Assembly: GCA_963929535.1 (NCBI GenBank)
Contig: CAWVIZ010000001.1
Coordinates: forward strand, 186,001-250,000
DNA length: 64,000 nt
Reading direction: 5' to 3'
DNA from: Pullilachnospira sp963929535
GTDB lineage: Bacteria > Bacillota > Clostridia > Lachnospirales > Lachnospiraceae
Shown: piece after piece, positions 1-9,108 of the stretch
How positions within the stretch are numbered: position 1 is the stretch's first letter
How the letters are laid out: the number at the start of each line of letters is the position of its first letter
The notes under the pieces: model-generated
The model's input: only the letters and a program-made list of their open reading frames with translations
Told to the model about the DNA's origin: nothing
Databases searched by the model: none
Program-made: the position numbers and the translations under genes

Positions 1-445
1 ACCAGACTCCCTGCTCATCCTGTTTTGCACCTGAGCGCTCATTGATCAGTTTCCGCACAAAATCTTCTCCCAAAGTCCGTCCGTCAAAACTGTCCGCTAC
101 TACTTTTTCCACCAAATCCGGACGCAGCAAGCCTGCATTTACTGCCGCCCATGCACCGCCGCTGCTCCCTACAAGACTTACCTTTCCGCAATTCAAATGC
201 TCCAGCAAAGCAATGGTTTGTCGCGCTTCCTCCTGCCACAAGTCCGCCGGGAATCCAGTCAGGCGGTCTGACCTGCCATGCCCCAGAAAATCCACAAGAA
301 TTACCCTGAAATACTCTTCATATAAAGGCAAAAGAGGTTCATACATTTTTGATGACGCAGTATTCCCATGTAAAAATACAACAGGTTTTCCCTTTCCTGT
401 TTCCGCATAATAAATATTCTTTGATTGATAATTAAAATATGACAT
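1..445 (-). CDS. Alpha/beta hydrolase, partial (C-terminus beyond window)
   Basis: The first 148 codons of an alpha/beta-hydrolase-fold protein run off the left edge. Visible are the oxyanion-hole segment FLHGNTASS (about residues 24-32), the turn GHGRSDR (about 55-61) and the nucleophile elbow VGSSGGAW with Ser95 in a G-x-S-x-G setting. The catalytic Asp and His would lie in the missing part. The start ATG at 445 follows AGGAGGC at a normal distance. The fold covers esterases, lipases, haloperoxidase-like and C-C hydrolases, so substrate cannot be assigned; a soluble cytoplasmic enzyme is inferred because no signal peptide is seen. Confidence 0.85.
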   Translation of the reverse strand, partial: MSYFNYQSKNIYYAETGKGKPVVFLHGNTASSKMYEPLLPLYEEYFRVILVDFLGHGRSDRLTGFPADLWQEEARQTIALLEHLNCGKVSLVGSSGGAWAAVNAGLLRPDLVEKVVADSFDGRTLGEDFVRKLINERSGAKQDEQGVW

Positions 446-767
446 TCTGTGCCTCCTGATCTATACTTGTTTTTCGGAATAAACCAGCAAGGCTGTCAAT
501 CACCAAGCCTCGCTGCTAGTGCTTCTTCATCCAGATTCCCATTTCCTCAGCCTCCGATCTTCATTTTTTTCAGTATATCATGGAACCCTATACAGATACC
601 ATAATATTTTGCATACAACGCTTCATTTTCTGCATATTATCCACTTTCGTTCCGTGAATTCTGAGTACCATACTGGTTAATCTCCGGTGATTTCTATGTC
701 CTTCCCGCTACCGGGCGGATTTGGGACTTACACCCTTAAGAAACGTGCGCCGCCAAGGCGCACCGCA
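446..767. other. Intergenic stretch with possible group II intron remnant
   Basis: No coding capacity is recognised here. Read on the minus strand, about 640-765 contains the hairpin GTGCGCC/GGCGCAC (745-763) followed by a segment with GGTGTAAGTCCC, a string that resembles domain I of bacterial group II introns. No reverse-transcriptase ORF is present, so if the resemblance is real this is only a fragment. The assignment is from memory of intron sequences and is weak. Confidence 0.25.
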
Positions 768-815
768 TAAAAAGGCTCCTCGCCACTGAACGATAATCAG
801 TAGTGAGGAGCCTTA
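768..815 (-). terminator. Intrinsic terminator of the unknown membrane protein gene
   Basis: A long stem (AAGGCTCCTC...GAGGAGCCTT, arms about 774-790 and 798-814, with a few G-U or mismatched pairs) is followed on the minus strand by five T residues. It lies a few bases after the stop codon of the 827-2128 gene. Confidence 0.8.
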
Positions 816-826
816 CTCTTTCACAT

Positions 827-2128
827 TTATTCTGTCTTTTCCGTTGGTAAGTAGTAGATTTTGCCGTCTTTAGAAATCAGTTGCACATCCTCGGCATACA
901 GGTCAGAAGTATCCTGCGGATGTGCAATGGATTTTACTGATGCTTGAACCGCTATCATGTTTACTGTTTTTTCATCAATCGCCCTAAAATTAAGGTTGTC
1001 ATTGAACAATCCAGGAATAAAATGAATGACACCATCGATGCCTGCTCTTTTACGCCTGATTTCTTCTGTATCAATGCCTAAGCGTTTTATGGATGTCTGA
1101 TGCCACCCAGTCAATAATGCTTGAGTATCTTCCACCTGCTTTATGTATATCGACAGCAGTGCTATGCACTGCTCTCTTGAGACAGCTCCCATATGAAGCG
1201 TATACCGCAAGTCAGAAATCTTATACAGAACATCAAGTAATGCTTTCTGGTATGTATACCAATTTTGCGCTTCTTTTAATTCTTTTTCATAAGACGCATA
1301 ATCCAAATCATTTTTCTTTGCAAAGCCTGCCAATGTTAAATTGACCTGACCAAGCAACTGCGTACATTTTTCTTCCAGACTATCGAGCTGCGCAATCTTT
1401 GACAGCCTCAATTCATTATTCTCAAGGATCTCTACCTGAAAGTCAGCAATTTTCTTAACGTGAGTAACGAGTGAAAACACACGGCTTCGGAATTCGTTGT
1501 CTTGGAAATCAGATATTTTTGAAATGCCATCACTAATTTCACCAAGTTCTGCATTTATCTGCGTCATGTAATACTGTCCGACGACCATTGAGGCAACTCC
1601 CATAGCTGCCGCTGCAGTATTTGTTACTACAGCTGTTCCTTTTTGCGCCTGAACTGCCACAAGATTTGCATGACCCTGAATTCCATCAGCTCCTTGATAG
1701 AATCCGCGAACTGCTCCTTCCATAGCCTGAGAATTGGTAAGTTTAGCACCAGCGGGAATTATGGCACGATACAAAACCTCATTCCCTGCTTTTGCAGCTT
1801 GGACTGCATTTGAACCTGCCGCGCTGGCTTGCGCCAATCCGGGAACAAGATTATTTACACGCGCCAGAATTTTACTATCAGTTATCTCTACCAGTCTACT
1901 CTCATCTGATATTGCTTCCGCAGGGAGCATTTCCATTTGAATAACAAGTTCATCAAGCTTTTGGTCTGAATGGGATAACTCACTGGTTTGCTTTGCAATT
2001 ATCGCACCTCTATCCTGATCAGATTTATTCTCACCTTCGGGAGAACTCATTTTTTTTCTCCTATAAATTAGCAAAGCAACAATGACCGCCACTACCACAA
2101 TGCATATTCCAACGACAACATACTCCAT
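827..2128 (-). CDS. Unrecognised membrane-anchored helical protein (433 aa)
   Basis: I do not recognise a family. Residues 3-22 form one strong membrane helix followed by RRKK, so an N-in or signal-anchor topology is likely. A polar linker follows, then a long alpha-helical body with a second hydrophobic, alanine-rich stretch near residues 165-190 (TNTAAAAMGVASMVVGQYY) and a probable coiled-coil part. No enzymatic motif is visible. The ATG at 2128 has AGGAGG about 12 nt upstream. A terminator follows directly, and the gene stands alone between the hydrolase and rlmD, so it looks like a single-gene accessory unit. The mix of an anchor, a mid-protein hydrophobic helix and helical bundles could fit a membrane-active or surface protein, but this is inference only. 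Confidence 0.85.
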   Translation of the reverse strand: MEYVVVGICIVVVAVIVALLIYRRKKMSSPEGENKSDQDRGAIIAKQTSELSHSDQKLDELVIQMEMLPAEAISDESRLVEITDSKILARVNNLVPGLAQASAAGSNAVQAAKAGNEVLYRAIIPAGAKLTNSQAMEGAVRGFYQGADGIQGHANLVAVQAQKGTAVVTNTAAAAMGVASMVVGQYYMTQINAELGEISDGISKISDFQDNEFRSRVFSLVTHVKKIADFQVEILENNELRLSKIAQLDSLEEKCTQLLGQVNLTLAGFAKKNDLDYASYEKELKEAQNWYTYQKALLDVLYKISDLRYTLHMGAVSREQCIALLSIYIKQVEDTQALLTGWHQTSIKRLGIDTEEIRRKRAGIDGVIHFIPGLFNDNLNFRAIDEKTVNMIAVQASVKSIAHPQDTSDLYAEDVQLISKDGKIYYLPTEKTE

Positions 2129-2353
2129 TTTCGAAGTTCCTCCTTTTACCGTTCTCTATATAGAAACGGTAAATTTTGCGAATAGATCAAGTCTTTTCAG
2201 CCTTAACTTCTATCTCACAGCCGCAACTCTCTGACATCTAACTCGGCAACTCAACCCTCTGTAAATTTCAGTAGATATGTTCTATCATAGGCTATTTCGC
2301 AGTCAGTTCCGGTTTTCTGCTCTGACGGCAATATGCTCGGAAACACCCAGAAA

Positions 2354-3766
2354 TCAAATACTTTTCGATAGTCGGTCCTTCACCCGTGACATCAAAACTA
2401 CCGTCTCAACATGCACCGTCTGCGCGAACTGATCCACGCACACAGCCCGCTCCACCCGGTAGCCCGCTGCCAGAAAGCTCTCCAGATCCCGCGCCAGGCT
2501 GGTGGGCTTGCAGGAAATATACACCATCCTCTCCACCCCATATTCCAGCAGCTTGGGAAGCGCCTTGGGATGGATCCCGTCTCTGGGGGGATCCAGCACG
2601 ATCACATCAGGCTTCTCCCTGATCTCATCGATGACCTTCAGCACATCTCCCGCGATAAACTGGCAGTTTTCGATACCGTTCAGTCCGGCGTTCTCCCGGG
2701 CTGCCTCCACGGCCTCCTCCACGATCTCCACGCCGATCACTTTTTTCGCCACTGCTGCCAGGATCTGGGAAATGGTTCCTGTTCCGCTGTACAGATCGAA
2801 TACTGTCCTGTCCCTGGTATCCCCGATGTACTCCCGGGCCGTCCGGTACAGTACCTCCGCTCCCAGAGAATTGGGCTGGAAAAAGGAGAAGGGAGTAATC
2901 TTAAACTTCAGCCCCAAAAGCTCCTCATAAAAATAATCCTTTCCGTACAGGATCCGCGTCTCATCACTCTTCACCACGTCCGAAAGAGAATCATTGACGA
3001 TATGAAGGATTCCCACGATCCTTCCTTCCAGCTCCAGATCGCAAAGGAGTGACACCAGCCCGCTCAGATCCGGTTCTTCCTGGCTGGTGGTTACCAGATT
3101 CACCAGGATCTCCCCTGTAGTCTGTCCCCTGCGCAGTAGCAAATGCCTGAGAAATCCCTGATGCCGCATCCTGTGATAATAGGAAAATCCCCTGCTCCGG
3201 CAGTATTCCAGCACACACGCAAGGATTTTGTTCATGTCCCGGTGCACCAGCCGGCAGTCTGCGGCATCCAGCACATCATAGGTGCTTCCCTTTTTATGCA
3301 GCCCCAGAGTCAGAGGCCCGTCCTTGCAGGCATCTCCAAAGGAAAACTCCATCTTATTCCGATAGCCGAATTCCTGGGGGCTTCTACGGATCCCTTCAAA
3401 GTTATAATCCGGACTGCCATCCTCCTTCACCTGTCCGCCCCGGACGAGAGCCGTATCCAGAAGCGTGCGGATCTGCTCTTCTTTCATCTGAAGCTGAGCC
3501 TCATAATCCATTGTCTGATACATGCATCCGCCGCAGAGAGGAAATTCCCCGCATACAGGCTGCCGGGTCTCCAGCGGAGATTTTTCCAGCACTTCCAAAA
3601 GCCGTCCTTCCACCCGCTGGCCTCTTTTTTTATTGATCCCCAACCGTACCTTCTGGCCGGGAATACCATTTTTCACGATCACGTCCTGGCCGTCCACCTG
3701 CACATGTCCCCTGTTTGGAAATTCCACTCGCTCAATGATTCCTTCGTAAATCTCGCCCTTCTTCAA
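2354..3766 (-). CDS. rlmD: 23S rRNA (uracil-C5)-methyltransferase, RlmD/RlmCD family
   Basis: This TrmA-superfamily enzyme (470 aa) methylates C5 of a uridine in 23S rRNA using S-adenosylmethionine. An N-terminal TRAM domain (about 1-60) is followed by the iron-sulfur cysteines Cys72, Cys78 and Cys81 (CGEFPLCGGC), the SAM-binding motif DLYSGTGTIS, the DPPRDG motif and the catalytic-cysteine segment YISCKPTSLARDL near the C-terminus. Length is typical. Gram-positive members of this family may modify two positions (RlmCD), and which site is used here cannot be read from sequence. It sits alone on the minus strand between two terminators. Confidence 0.93.
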   Translation of the reverse strand: MKKGEIYEGIIERVEFPNRGHVQVDGQDVIVKNGIPGQKVRLGINKKRGQRVEGRLLEVLEKSPLETRQPVCGEFPLCGGCMYQTMDYEAQLQMKEEQIRTLLDTALVRGGQVKEDGSPDYNFEGIRRSPQEFGYRNKMEFSFGDACKDGPLTLGLHKKGSTYDVLDAADCRLVHRDMNKILACVLEYCRSRGFSYYHRMRHQGFLRHLLLRRGQTTGEILVNLVTTSQEEPDLSGLVSLLCDLELEGRIVGILHIVNDSLSDVVKSDETRILYGKDYFYEELLGLKFKITPFSFFQPNSLGAEVLYRTAREYIGDTRDRTVFDLYSGTGTISQILAAVAKKVIGVEIVEEAVEAARENAGLNGIENCQFIAGDVLKVIDEIREKPDVIVLDPPRDGIHPKALPKLLEYGVERMVYISCKPTSLARDLESFLAAGYRVERAVCVDQFAQTVHVETVVLMSRVKDRLSKSI

Positions 3767-3827
3767 ATCGTCTCTCCTTTATCCTGTAATCTCTGTTCCC
3801 ACGGTCTCCGGCCGCTCCGCAAGTCAG

Positions 3828-3860
3828 AAAAAAGCTCCGGGGTTTCCTCCGAAGCTTTCC
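3828..3860 (-). terminator. Intrinsic terminator of the small acidic membrane protein gene
   Basis: On the minus strand the stem AAAGCTTCGG...CCGGAGCTTT with loop AGGAAACC is followed by a run of T. It separates the 3899-4138 gene from rlmD. Confidence 0.8.
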
Positions 3861-3898
3861 TGTTGTCTCATCACAGCCAGGGACTGTTATATGTCTGC

Positions 3899-4138
3899 TT
3901 ATTCGTTATCCTCATCGCCGTCTTCATCGTCAAAATAGTCATCGAAGTCGTCATCAAAATCATCCTCGAAATCTTCCAGATAATCCGGTGTGAAGAAACG
4001 ATATACCGCATACGCGATACCTGCCACAGCCGCCACAGCACCCAGAATAGCCAGTACCCAGACAATTACATTTTTGCACTTCTCTTCTTCTTTTTCGTTT
4101 TTCTTCAGTAAATCAACCAGCTCATCAAATTTATTCAT
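3899..4138 (-). CDS. Small single-span membrane protein with acidic tail (79 aa)
   Basis: The protein has a charged N-terminus with a Lys/Glu-rich helix (LLKKNEKEEEK), one membrane helix (about residues 24-48, VIVWVLAILGAVAAVAGIAYAV) and a C-terminal tail made almost only of Asp, Glu, Phe and Tyr (DDFDDDFDDYFDDEDGDED). The ATG at 4138 is preferred over an in-frame GTG at 4147 because AGAGGA lies 11 nt before the ATG but only 4 nt before the GTG. A promoter-proximal position and a private terminator make it monocistronic. Similar short membrane proteins are common and uncharacterised in Lachnospiraceae; no function is proposed. Confidence 0.75.
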   Translation of the reverse strand: MNKFDELVDLLKKNEKEEEKCKNVIVWVLAILGAVAAVAGIAYAVYRFFTPDYLEDFEDDFDDDFDDYFDDEDGDEDNE

Positions 4139-4260
4139 GCTGAACACCGTCCTCTCTTAAAAACTTATGGTTATTATACCACCATTTGTCTGAATTTACC
4201 ACTAAAAAGATAAAATATTAAGCGGCTTCCGCAGCAGCAGTTCCGTCCTTGGCTGTTCCG

Positions 4261-4456
4261 CCGGAATGTGTGCCAGCAGCACACATTCCGGGCTGACCGG
4301 AACCAGGCACAGAACGCTGTATGCCTGCGTCACACATTCCGAACAGACCGGAGCCAGGCACAGACCGCTGTATATCTGCGTCACGCATTCCGAACTAACC
4401 GAAGCCAGGCACACAGAACGCTGTATGCCCGCGTCACACATTCCGAACAGACCGGA
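4261..4456 (-). repeat. 51-bp tandem repeat array (family R51, array A)
   Basis: Units beginning ACCGGA start at 4296, 4347, 4398 and 4451, a period of 51, 51 and 53 bp. A palindromic edge (CCGGAATGTGTGCC...CACACATTCCGG, 4261-4290) closes the left side. Read on the plus strand, the unit matches the reverse complement of the array at 53098-53337, sharing ACCGGAGC and AGACCGCTGT. The array fills the gap between the 3899-4138 gene and pcrA. Confidence 0.8.
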
Positions 4457-4463
4457 GCGCTCC

Positions 4464-6677
4464 TCACACCTTCTTCAGCTTGGCAAAGGATGCGAACATC
4501 TTTTTTACGCCCACCTTATCAAAATCCACAGTTACCTCGTAGTCTTTACCGCCCTCTGCAACAGCAGTCACCGTCCCCGTGCCGAACTTTACGTGACGTA
4601 CCGTATCTCCCACGCCGTAATCCAGTCCCTGAGATTTTTTCACTTCAAACTGCCTGGGTGAAAAAGAATCCTGACGGTACACCTGACGCATTCGGGCATA
4701 AGTACTGCTGGGCTTTGGCATTTCCACTGTTTTTCTGGGAGCTTCCTTCCTTCCCAGTTCCACCAGCTCCCTGGGAATCTCCCGGATAAACCGGGATACC
4801 TTGTTGTACTGGGTTTCTCCCCGGATCATCCGCTGCTGAGCTGCGGAAAGCGTCAGCTCCTTCATGGCCCTGGTGATCCCCACGTAACACAGCCGCCGCT
4901 CCTCCTCCAGCTCCATGGGATCATCTCCCACAATGGTCATATAGCTGGGGAAAATCCCGTCTTCCATACCTGCCAGGTATACATTGGGAAATTCCAGTCC
5001 TTTGGCGCTGTGAAGAGTCATCATCAGCACCCTGTCATCGTTGTCATCCACAGAATCAATATCCGCGATCAGGGCCACTTCCGCCAGAAAACCGTTCAGC
5101 GAAGGTTCCTGGGCCTCCTGCTCATAGGATACCACCTTGGAAATAAACTCGTTGATATTATCGATCCTGGTCTGGGCCTCTTCCGTATTCTCCGCCTCCA
5201 GTTCCGCCACATAACCTGTCTCTTCAATGATCTTATTCAGCAGTTCCGATACCGACAGATACTCCACCTGGCTGCGGAATTTCTGGATAAAATCCACAAA
5301 GGGACGTACTTTGGCGGCACTTCTCCCCAGAGAGGGAATCTGATCCGCCTCTTTCAGCGCGTCATAAAAGCTGATCTCCAGCTCATCGGCGTAATCCTGT
5401 ACCCGGGAGAGGGTCGTGGCGCCGATTCCTCTTTTGGGAACATTGATGATCCGGCGCACTGCCACATCATCCCTGGCATTGTCAATGGTCTTCAGATACG
5501 CCAGCAGATCCTTGATCTCTTTTCTGGCATAGAAATTTACCCCTCCTACAATCTTATAGGGTATGTTTGCCAGGATGAATTTCTCCTCAAACAGACGGGA
5601 TTGGGCGTTGGTACGGTATAAAATGGCACAGTCCTTATATGTATATCTTCCCTCCCGCACCTTTTGGGCTATATCCCCGGCAATATACTCCGCCTCCTCA
5701 TACCCGCTTAAAAACTGACGGAAATGCAGCGGCGCCCCTTCCTCATTATCAGTCCACAGAGTTTTATCCTTCCGGCCATGATTATTTTTGATCACCTGGT
5801 TGGCCGCATTCAAAATATTCTGGGTGGAGCGGTAATTCTGCTCCAGCTTTATCACCCGGGCATCGGGAAATACCTTCTCATACCCCAGGATATTTCCTAT
5901 ATTCGCTCCCCGGAATTTGTAAATGGACTGATCATCGTCTCCAACCACGCACAGATTCCGGTATTTGGATGCCAGAAGGCTGACAAACTGAAACTGAGCG
6001 GTATTGGTATCCTGATACTCATCCACCATGATATATTTGAACCGTTCCTGATAATAGTCCAGTACCTCGGGAACACTCTGAAAGAGCTCTACCGTTTTCA
6101 CGATCAGATCATCAAAATCCAGCGCGTTGTTCTGCCACAGCTGTTTCTGATATGCCGCATAAACCCGGGCCGTAGTCTGCAGGCCCCAGTCCGATGCCGC
6201 GTTCAGCTTAAATTCCTCCGGAGATACCAGCTCGTCCTTGGCGGAAGATATGGCAGCCATCAGCGTCCGTTCCTTATACAGCTTGGTATCAATGTTCAGC
6301 CTCTTGCAGATATCCTTGATCACCGTTTTCTGATCATCTGTGTCGTAGATGGTAAAATTATTGTCATATCCCAGCCGGTCAATATACCGGCGCAGGATCC
6401 GTACACAGCTGGAGTGGAACGTACTGACCCAGATACTCTCCGAACCAAATCCCACGATCTTATCCACCCGCTCCCGCATCTCCTGAGCGGCTTTATTGGT
6501 AAAGGTGATGGCCATGATATTCCAGGGATTCACCCCTTTTTCTTCTATTAAATAAGCAATCCTGTGAGTCAGCACTCTGGTCTTCCCGGAACCGGCTCCT
6601 GCCAGGATCAGTACCGGTCCTTCTGTATGGTACACCGCCTCCTGCTGTCTGGGATTCAATCCTTCAAATTTACTCAT
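4464..6677 (-). CDS. pcrA: ATP-dependent DNA helicase PcrA (UvrD family)
   Basis: This superfamily 1A helicase (737 aa) unwinds DNA 3' to 5' in nucleotide excision and mismatch repair and strips recombinase or stalled polymerase from DNA. Walker A AGAGSGKT lies at about residues 26-33, the helicase motif II VDEYQDTN is present, and the motifs DDQSIYKFRGA, QNYRS, TLHSAKGLEF and CYVGITRA follow in order. The C-terminal Tudor-like segment (VRHVKFGTGTV) that contacts RNA polymerase is intact. The start at 6677 is chosen because GGAGGAG lies just upstream and homologues begin near GLNPRQQEAV. The reading frame stays open for another 87 codons upstream. Confidence 0.96.
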   Translation of the reverse strand: MSKFEGLNPRQQEAVYHTEGPVLILAGAGSGKTRVLTHRIAYLIEEKGVNPWNIMAITFTNKAAQEMRERVDKIVGFGSESIWVSTFHSSCVRILRRYIDRLGYDNNFTIYDTDDQKTVIKDICKRLNIDTKLYKERTLMAAISSAKDELVSPEEFKLNAASDWGLQTTARVYAAYQKQLWQNNALDFDDLIVKTVELFQSVPEVLDYYQERFKYIMVDEYQDTNTAQFQFVSLLASKYRNLCVVGDDDQSIYKFRGANIGNILGYEKVFPDARVIKLEQNYRSTQNILNAANQVIKNNHGRKDKTLWTDNEEGAPLHFRQFLSGYEEAEYIAGDIAQKVREGRYTYKDCAILYRTNAQSRLFEEKFILANIPYKIVGGVNFYARKEIKDLLAYLKTIDNARDDVAVRRIINVPKRGIGATTLSRVQDYADELEISFYDALKEADQIPSLGRSAAKVRPFVDFIQKFRSQVEYLSVSELLNKIIEETGYVAELEAENTEEAQTRIDNINEFISKVVSYEQEAQEPSLNGFLAEVALIADIDSVDDNDDRVLMMTLHSAKGLEFPNVYLAGMEDGIFPSYMTIVGDDPMELEEERRLCYVGITRAMKELTLSAAQQRMIRGETQYNKVSRFIREIPRELVELGRKEAPRKTVEMPKPSSTYARMRQVYRQDSFSPRQFEVKKSQGLDYGVGDTVRHVKFGTGTVTAVAEGGKDYEVTVDFDKVGVKKMFASFAKLKKV

Positions 6678-6938
6678 AATCTCCTCCGTCCTCACACCGC
6701 CGCTCCGGCCGATACGTTGACCAGCCTGGCAGCAATCTTCTTCGTCCATGATCCACTGCAGTTCCGCTCCCGTATGTTCCTGCCGCAAAACTTTCGCATA
6801 CGCTGACAGGAATACCGCCATATCAGAAACCCGCTTCCCAGCCGCCCTGCCGGAACATTCCGCATACACCGGACAGCAGGGCCGCGCTATTTTATCGCAG
6901 CGTTCATTCATCATACCATGTCCCCAAAAGGAAGTCAA
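6678..6938 (-). other. Open in-frame extension upstream of pcrA
   Basis: The pcrA frame stays open from an ATG at 6938 up to the canonical start. The 87-residue extension has five cysteines but no resemblance I can name, and the internal pcrA ribosome site is much better. I treat it as untranslated leader rather than a coding extension. Confidence 0.3.
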
Positions 6939-6989
6939 TGTATTGTAAATGCGGCTCGGCTTCCCTGTATTTCACCGCAGAAAAAAATG

Positions 6990-7018
6990 TTTACAAATAG
7001 TATTAAAAACTATATAAT
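6990..7018 (+). promoter_or_regulatory. SigA-type promoter of the DUF1836 gene
   Basis: TTTACA (6990-6995), a 17-nt spacer and a perfect TATAAT (7013-7018) lie 22 nt before the DUF1836 start codon. Confidence 0.8.
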
Positions 7019-7039
7019 AAGGCTTAAAGAGGTGATAAA

Positions 7040-7633
7040 ATGACAATTGACACAAAAGATATGCTGAACAGTATTCTGGAGAGTATTTCCCGGATTGATT
7101 ACATCAAACCGGAAAGCATCCCCAATATTCCATTATATATGGATCAGGTGACCACCTTCATGGATGCACAGCTTTCTTCCTCCAAACGATATGCAGAGGA
7201 CAAGATCCTGACCAAGACCATGATCAACAATTACGCGAAAAATGATCTTCTTCCGCCGCCCCAGAAGAAAAAATATTCCAAGGAGCATCTGCTGCTTCTG
7301 ATCTTTATTTATTATTTTAAAAATATTCTCTCCATCACGGATATTCAGTCTCTGCTGAATCCCATCACTGAGAAGTATTTCTCAGGAGAGAATCCTCTGA
7401 CCCTTACGGATATTTACAATGAGGTGTTCAGCCTGGAAAAGGAACAGATAGAAGTAATGAAAAAAGATCTGGCCCAACGTTATGAGCTTTCCCAAAATAC
7501 CTTTTCCCAGGCAACGGAGGAAGACAGGGAGTTCCTGAAAACCTTTTCTTTTATCTGTATGCTGAGCTTTGACGTATACGTAAAAAAACAGATTATTGAA
7601 AAATTGATCGACCAGCTTCCCAGGAAAAAATAA
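7040..7633 (+). CDS. DUF1836 domain-containing protein
   Basis: A 197-aa protein of the DUF1836 family. The N-terminal half carries the family segment in which an ordered helix-turn-helix-like region (ILTKTMINNYAKNDLLPPP, about residues 54-72) is followed by KKKYSKEHLLLLIFIYYFK. This arrangement recalls the DNA-binding part of MerR-like regulators, so a transcription factor role is usually assumed for the family; no target is known to me. AGAGGTGA lies 5 nt upstream of the ATG and a strong promoter precedes it. It is monocistronic, closed by a hairpin at 7632-7713. Confidence 0.9.
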   Translation: MTIDTKDMLNSILESISRIDYIKPESIPNIPLYMDQVTTFMDAQLSSSKRYAEDKILTKTMINNYAKNDLLPPPQKKKYSKEHLLLLIFIYYFKNILSITDIQSLLNPITEKYFSGENPLTLTDIYNEVFSLEKEQIEVMKKDLAQRYELSQNTFSQATEEDREFLKTFSFICMLSFDVYVKKQIIEKLIDQLPRKK

Positions 7634-7713
7634 AAGGGATGCCGCCTCACCTTACTCTTCCCGACAGCTTGTACGGAACTGGAAGATGATCTGGAAGGGC
7701 AGCATCCCTTTTT
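7632..7713. terminator. Convergent terminator hairpin
   Basis: AAAAGGGATGC (from 7633) pairs with GCATCCCTTTTTT (to 7713) around a loop of about 55 nt. T runs flank both sides, so it can serve the DUF1836 gene and the convergent dehydrogenase gene. Confidence 0.65.
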
Positions 7714-7728
7714 TAAACCTGTTCTGTC

Positions 7729-8739
7729 TCATACTCCCCGTTTTGTGCCAAAAGCGCCGGATTCTGCCGCTTTCCACCGGGGATGCTGATAAACTTCCGG
7801 ATTTGCCACAGCAGGCCATTTTTCTCCATGCATTACCGCAATACATCCCTCCGCGCACATGACAGCTGCCCGGACGGCAGCCTCCCGGGTCAGCGCCGCA
7901 CTGTGAGGGGAAATGATCAGATTGGGGGCCGAACACAGTGGATTATCTGCGCACAGCGGCTCCTCCACCGTAACATCCAAACCGGCTCCGGCAATCACTC
8001 CCTCTTTCAATGCCTGGACAAGCGCCGTCTCATCCACAATCCCACCCCGGGCACAATTGATCAGAAGCGCTTCCCGCTTCATAAGCCGGAGCTGTTCCAT
8101 CCCCAGCAGGCCTCTTGTATCTTTATTCAACGGCGCATGGATAGTAACTATATCACTTTCGGCCAAAAGCCGGGACAAGTGGCCGCAGTATCTGCCTCCG
8201 TTTTCTTCCACCTTCTCTCGGGAAGTATGGGGCGCATAAGCAAGAATCTTCATTCCCATTGCCTGACACAGCCGTCCCACCCGCTTTCCAATATCACCGT
8301 ACCCGATGATTCCCACTGTCCTTCCCCGAAGTTCAAAGCTTTTTCCGCTGTTCCGGATCTCAAAATTTCCTTTCACAGTCTCATTGTGGCATTCCACCAA
8401 ATTGGAGGCCAGCGCAAACATCAGCGCAAGAGTATGCTCAGCCACGGAATCCGCATTACAGTGTGGTGCGATCACCACCGGAATTCCCCTCTCGTTGGCG
8501 GCTTCAATATCAATGCTGTCATAACCAATGCCAGAGCGGCCTATCACCTGAAGTCTTGGCGCTGCCTGGATTTCCTCCCGACTCATATGGCCAATTCGAA
8601 CGATCACACAGGCGGCATCCCGCAGCTCTTCCAGATAATTACTGGGATTTCCATCATTGGCCACATAGATTTCTCCCTCTTTCGCCAAAGGTTCATAGCC
8701 GGCCGTACACAGTGCCTGTGTCATAATAATTTTACTCAT
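7729..8739 (-). CDS. D-isomer 2-hydroxyacid dehydrogenase
   Basis: An NAD(P)-dependent D-2-hydroxyacid dehydrogenase (336 aa). The Rossmann motif VGIIGYGDIGKRVG, the substrate-arginine region INCARGGIVDE, the glutamate region VEEPL and the catalytic histidine in ISPHSAALT are all present. There is no ACT or ASB domain, so it is the short type rather than a classic SerA; candidates include phosphoglycerate, hydroxypyruvate and 2-ketoacid reductases. The start at 8739 follows AAGGAAGGGG; an upstream in-frame ATG at 8820 lacks such a site. It is monocistronic and convergent with DUF1836, and about 280 bp downstream of the rRNA terminator in the genome map. Confidence 0.9.
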   Translation of the reverse strand: MSKIIMTQALCTAGYEPLAKEGEIYVANDGNPSNYLEELRDAACVIVRIGHMSREEIQAAPRLQVIGRSGIGYDSIDIEAANERGIPVVIAPHCNADSVAEHTLALMFALASNLVECHNETVKGNFEIRNSGKSFELRGRTVGIIGYGDIGKRVGRLCQAMGMKILAYAPHTSREKVEENGGRYCGHLSRLLAESDIVTIHAPLNKDTRGLLGMEQLRLMKREALLINCARGGIVDETALVQALKEGVIAGAGLDVTVEEPLCADNPLCSAPNLIISPHSAALTREAAVRAAVMCAEGCIAVMHGEKWPAVANPEVYQHPRWKAAESGAFGTKRGV

Positions 8740-9023
8740 AAATTCCCCTTCCTTTCCAGCTCCAGAAGCATCCGGATGTTTCCAGGGACACATACTGCCA
8801 GTCTCCGGAGAATCCATCATCTGAATGTTTTTTCGGTCTTATCTTTCTGCTTTCATCCCCTCAAAACATTATTATTACATTCCATTTTTATAGTAACAGA
8901 AACACATGTTAAACGCAACTCATCCGAAAAATCTGAAAATTATTCGGGAAGATAAGGCAGATGACAACCGGAAAAAGAAGCAAACATGAAAGCGGAATTG
9001 GCTGAAAATCCCGAAACGGACAG

Positions 9024-9049
9024 CAAAAAAACCTGGAGAATCTCCAGGC
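9024..9049 (-). terminator. rRNA operon terminator
   Basis: On the minus strand CCTGGAGA-TT-CTCCAGG is followed by seven T residues (9025-9031 on the map). It lies about 220 nt past the mature 23S end. Confidence 0.9.
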
Positions 9050-9084
9050 TTATATCATCTATTACAACTATTCATTTATTAAAT

Positions 9085-9108
9085 GTACCTTCAAAACTGC
9101 ATATACAA
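9085..9108 (-). other. 23S processing stalk, 3' arm
   Basis: This 24-nt segment in the 23S trailer is complementary, with one mismatch, to 12313-12336 in the 23S leader. Pairing would enclose the whole 23S, as in precursor stalks cut by RNase III-type enzymes. Confidence 0.75.

Noticed and set aside
4202..4441. 79-aa repetitive ORF (CLASVSSECVTQ...) upstream of the small membrane gene
   Set aside because: It is the reading of the 51-bp array A and has no ribosome site.
7652..7936. 94-aa ORF overlapping the end of the hydroxyacid dehydrogenase
   Set aside because: Different frame inside a conserved gene and running through the terminator hairpin.
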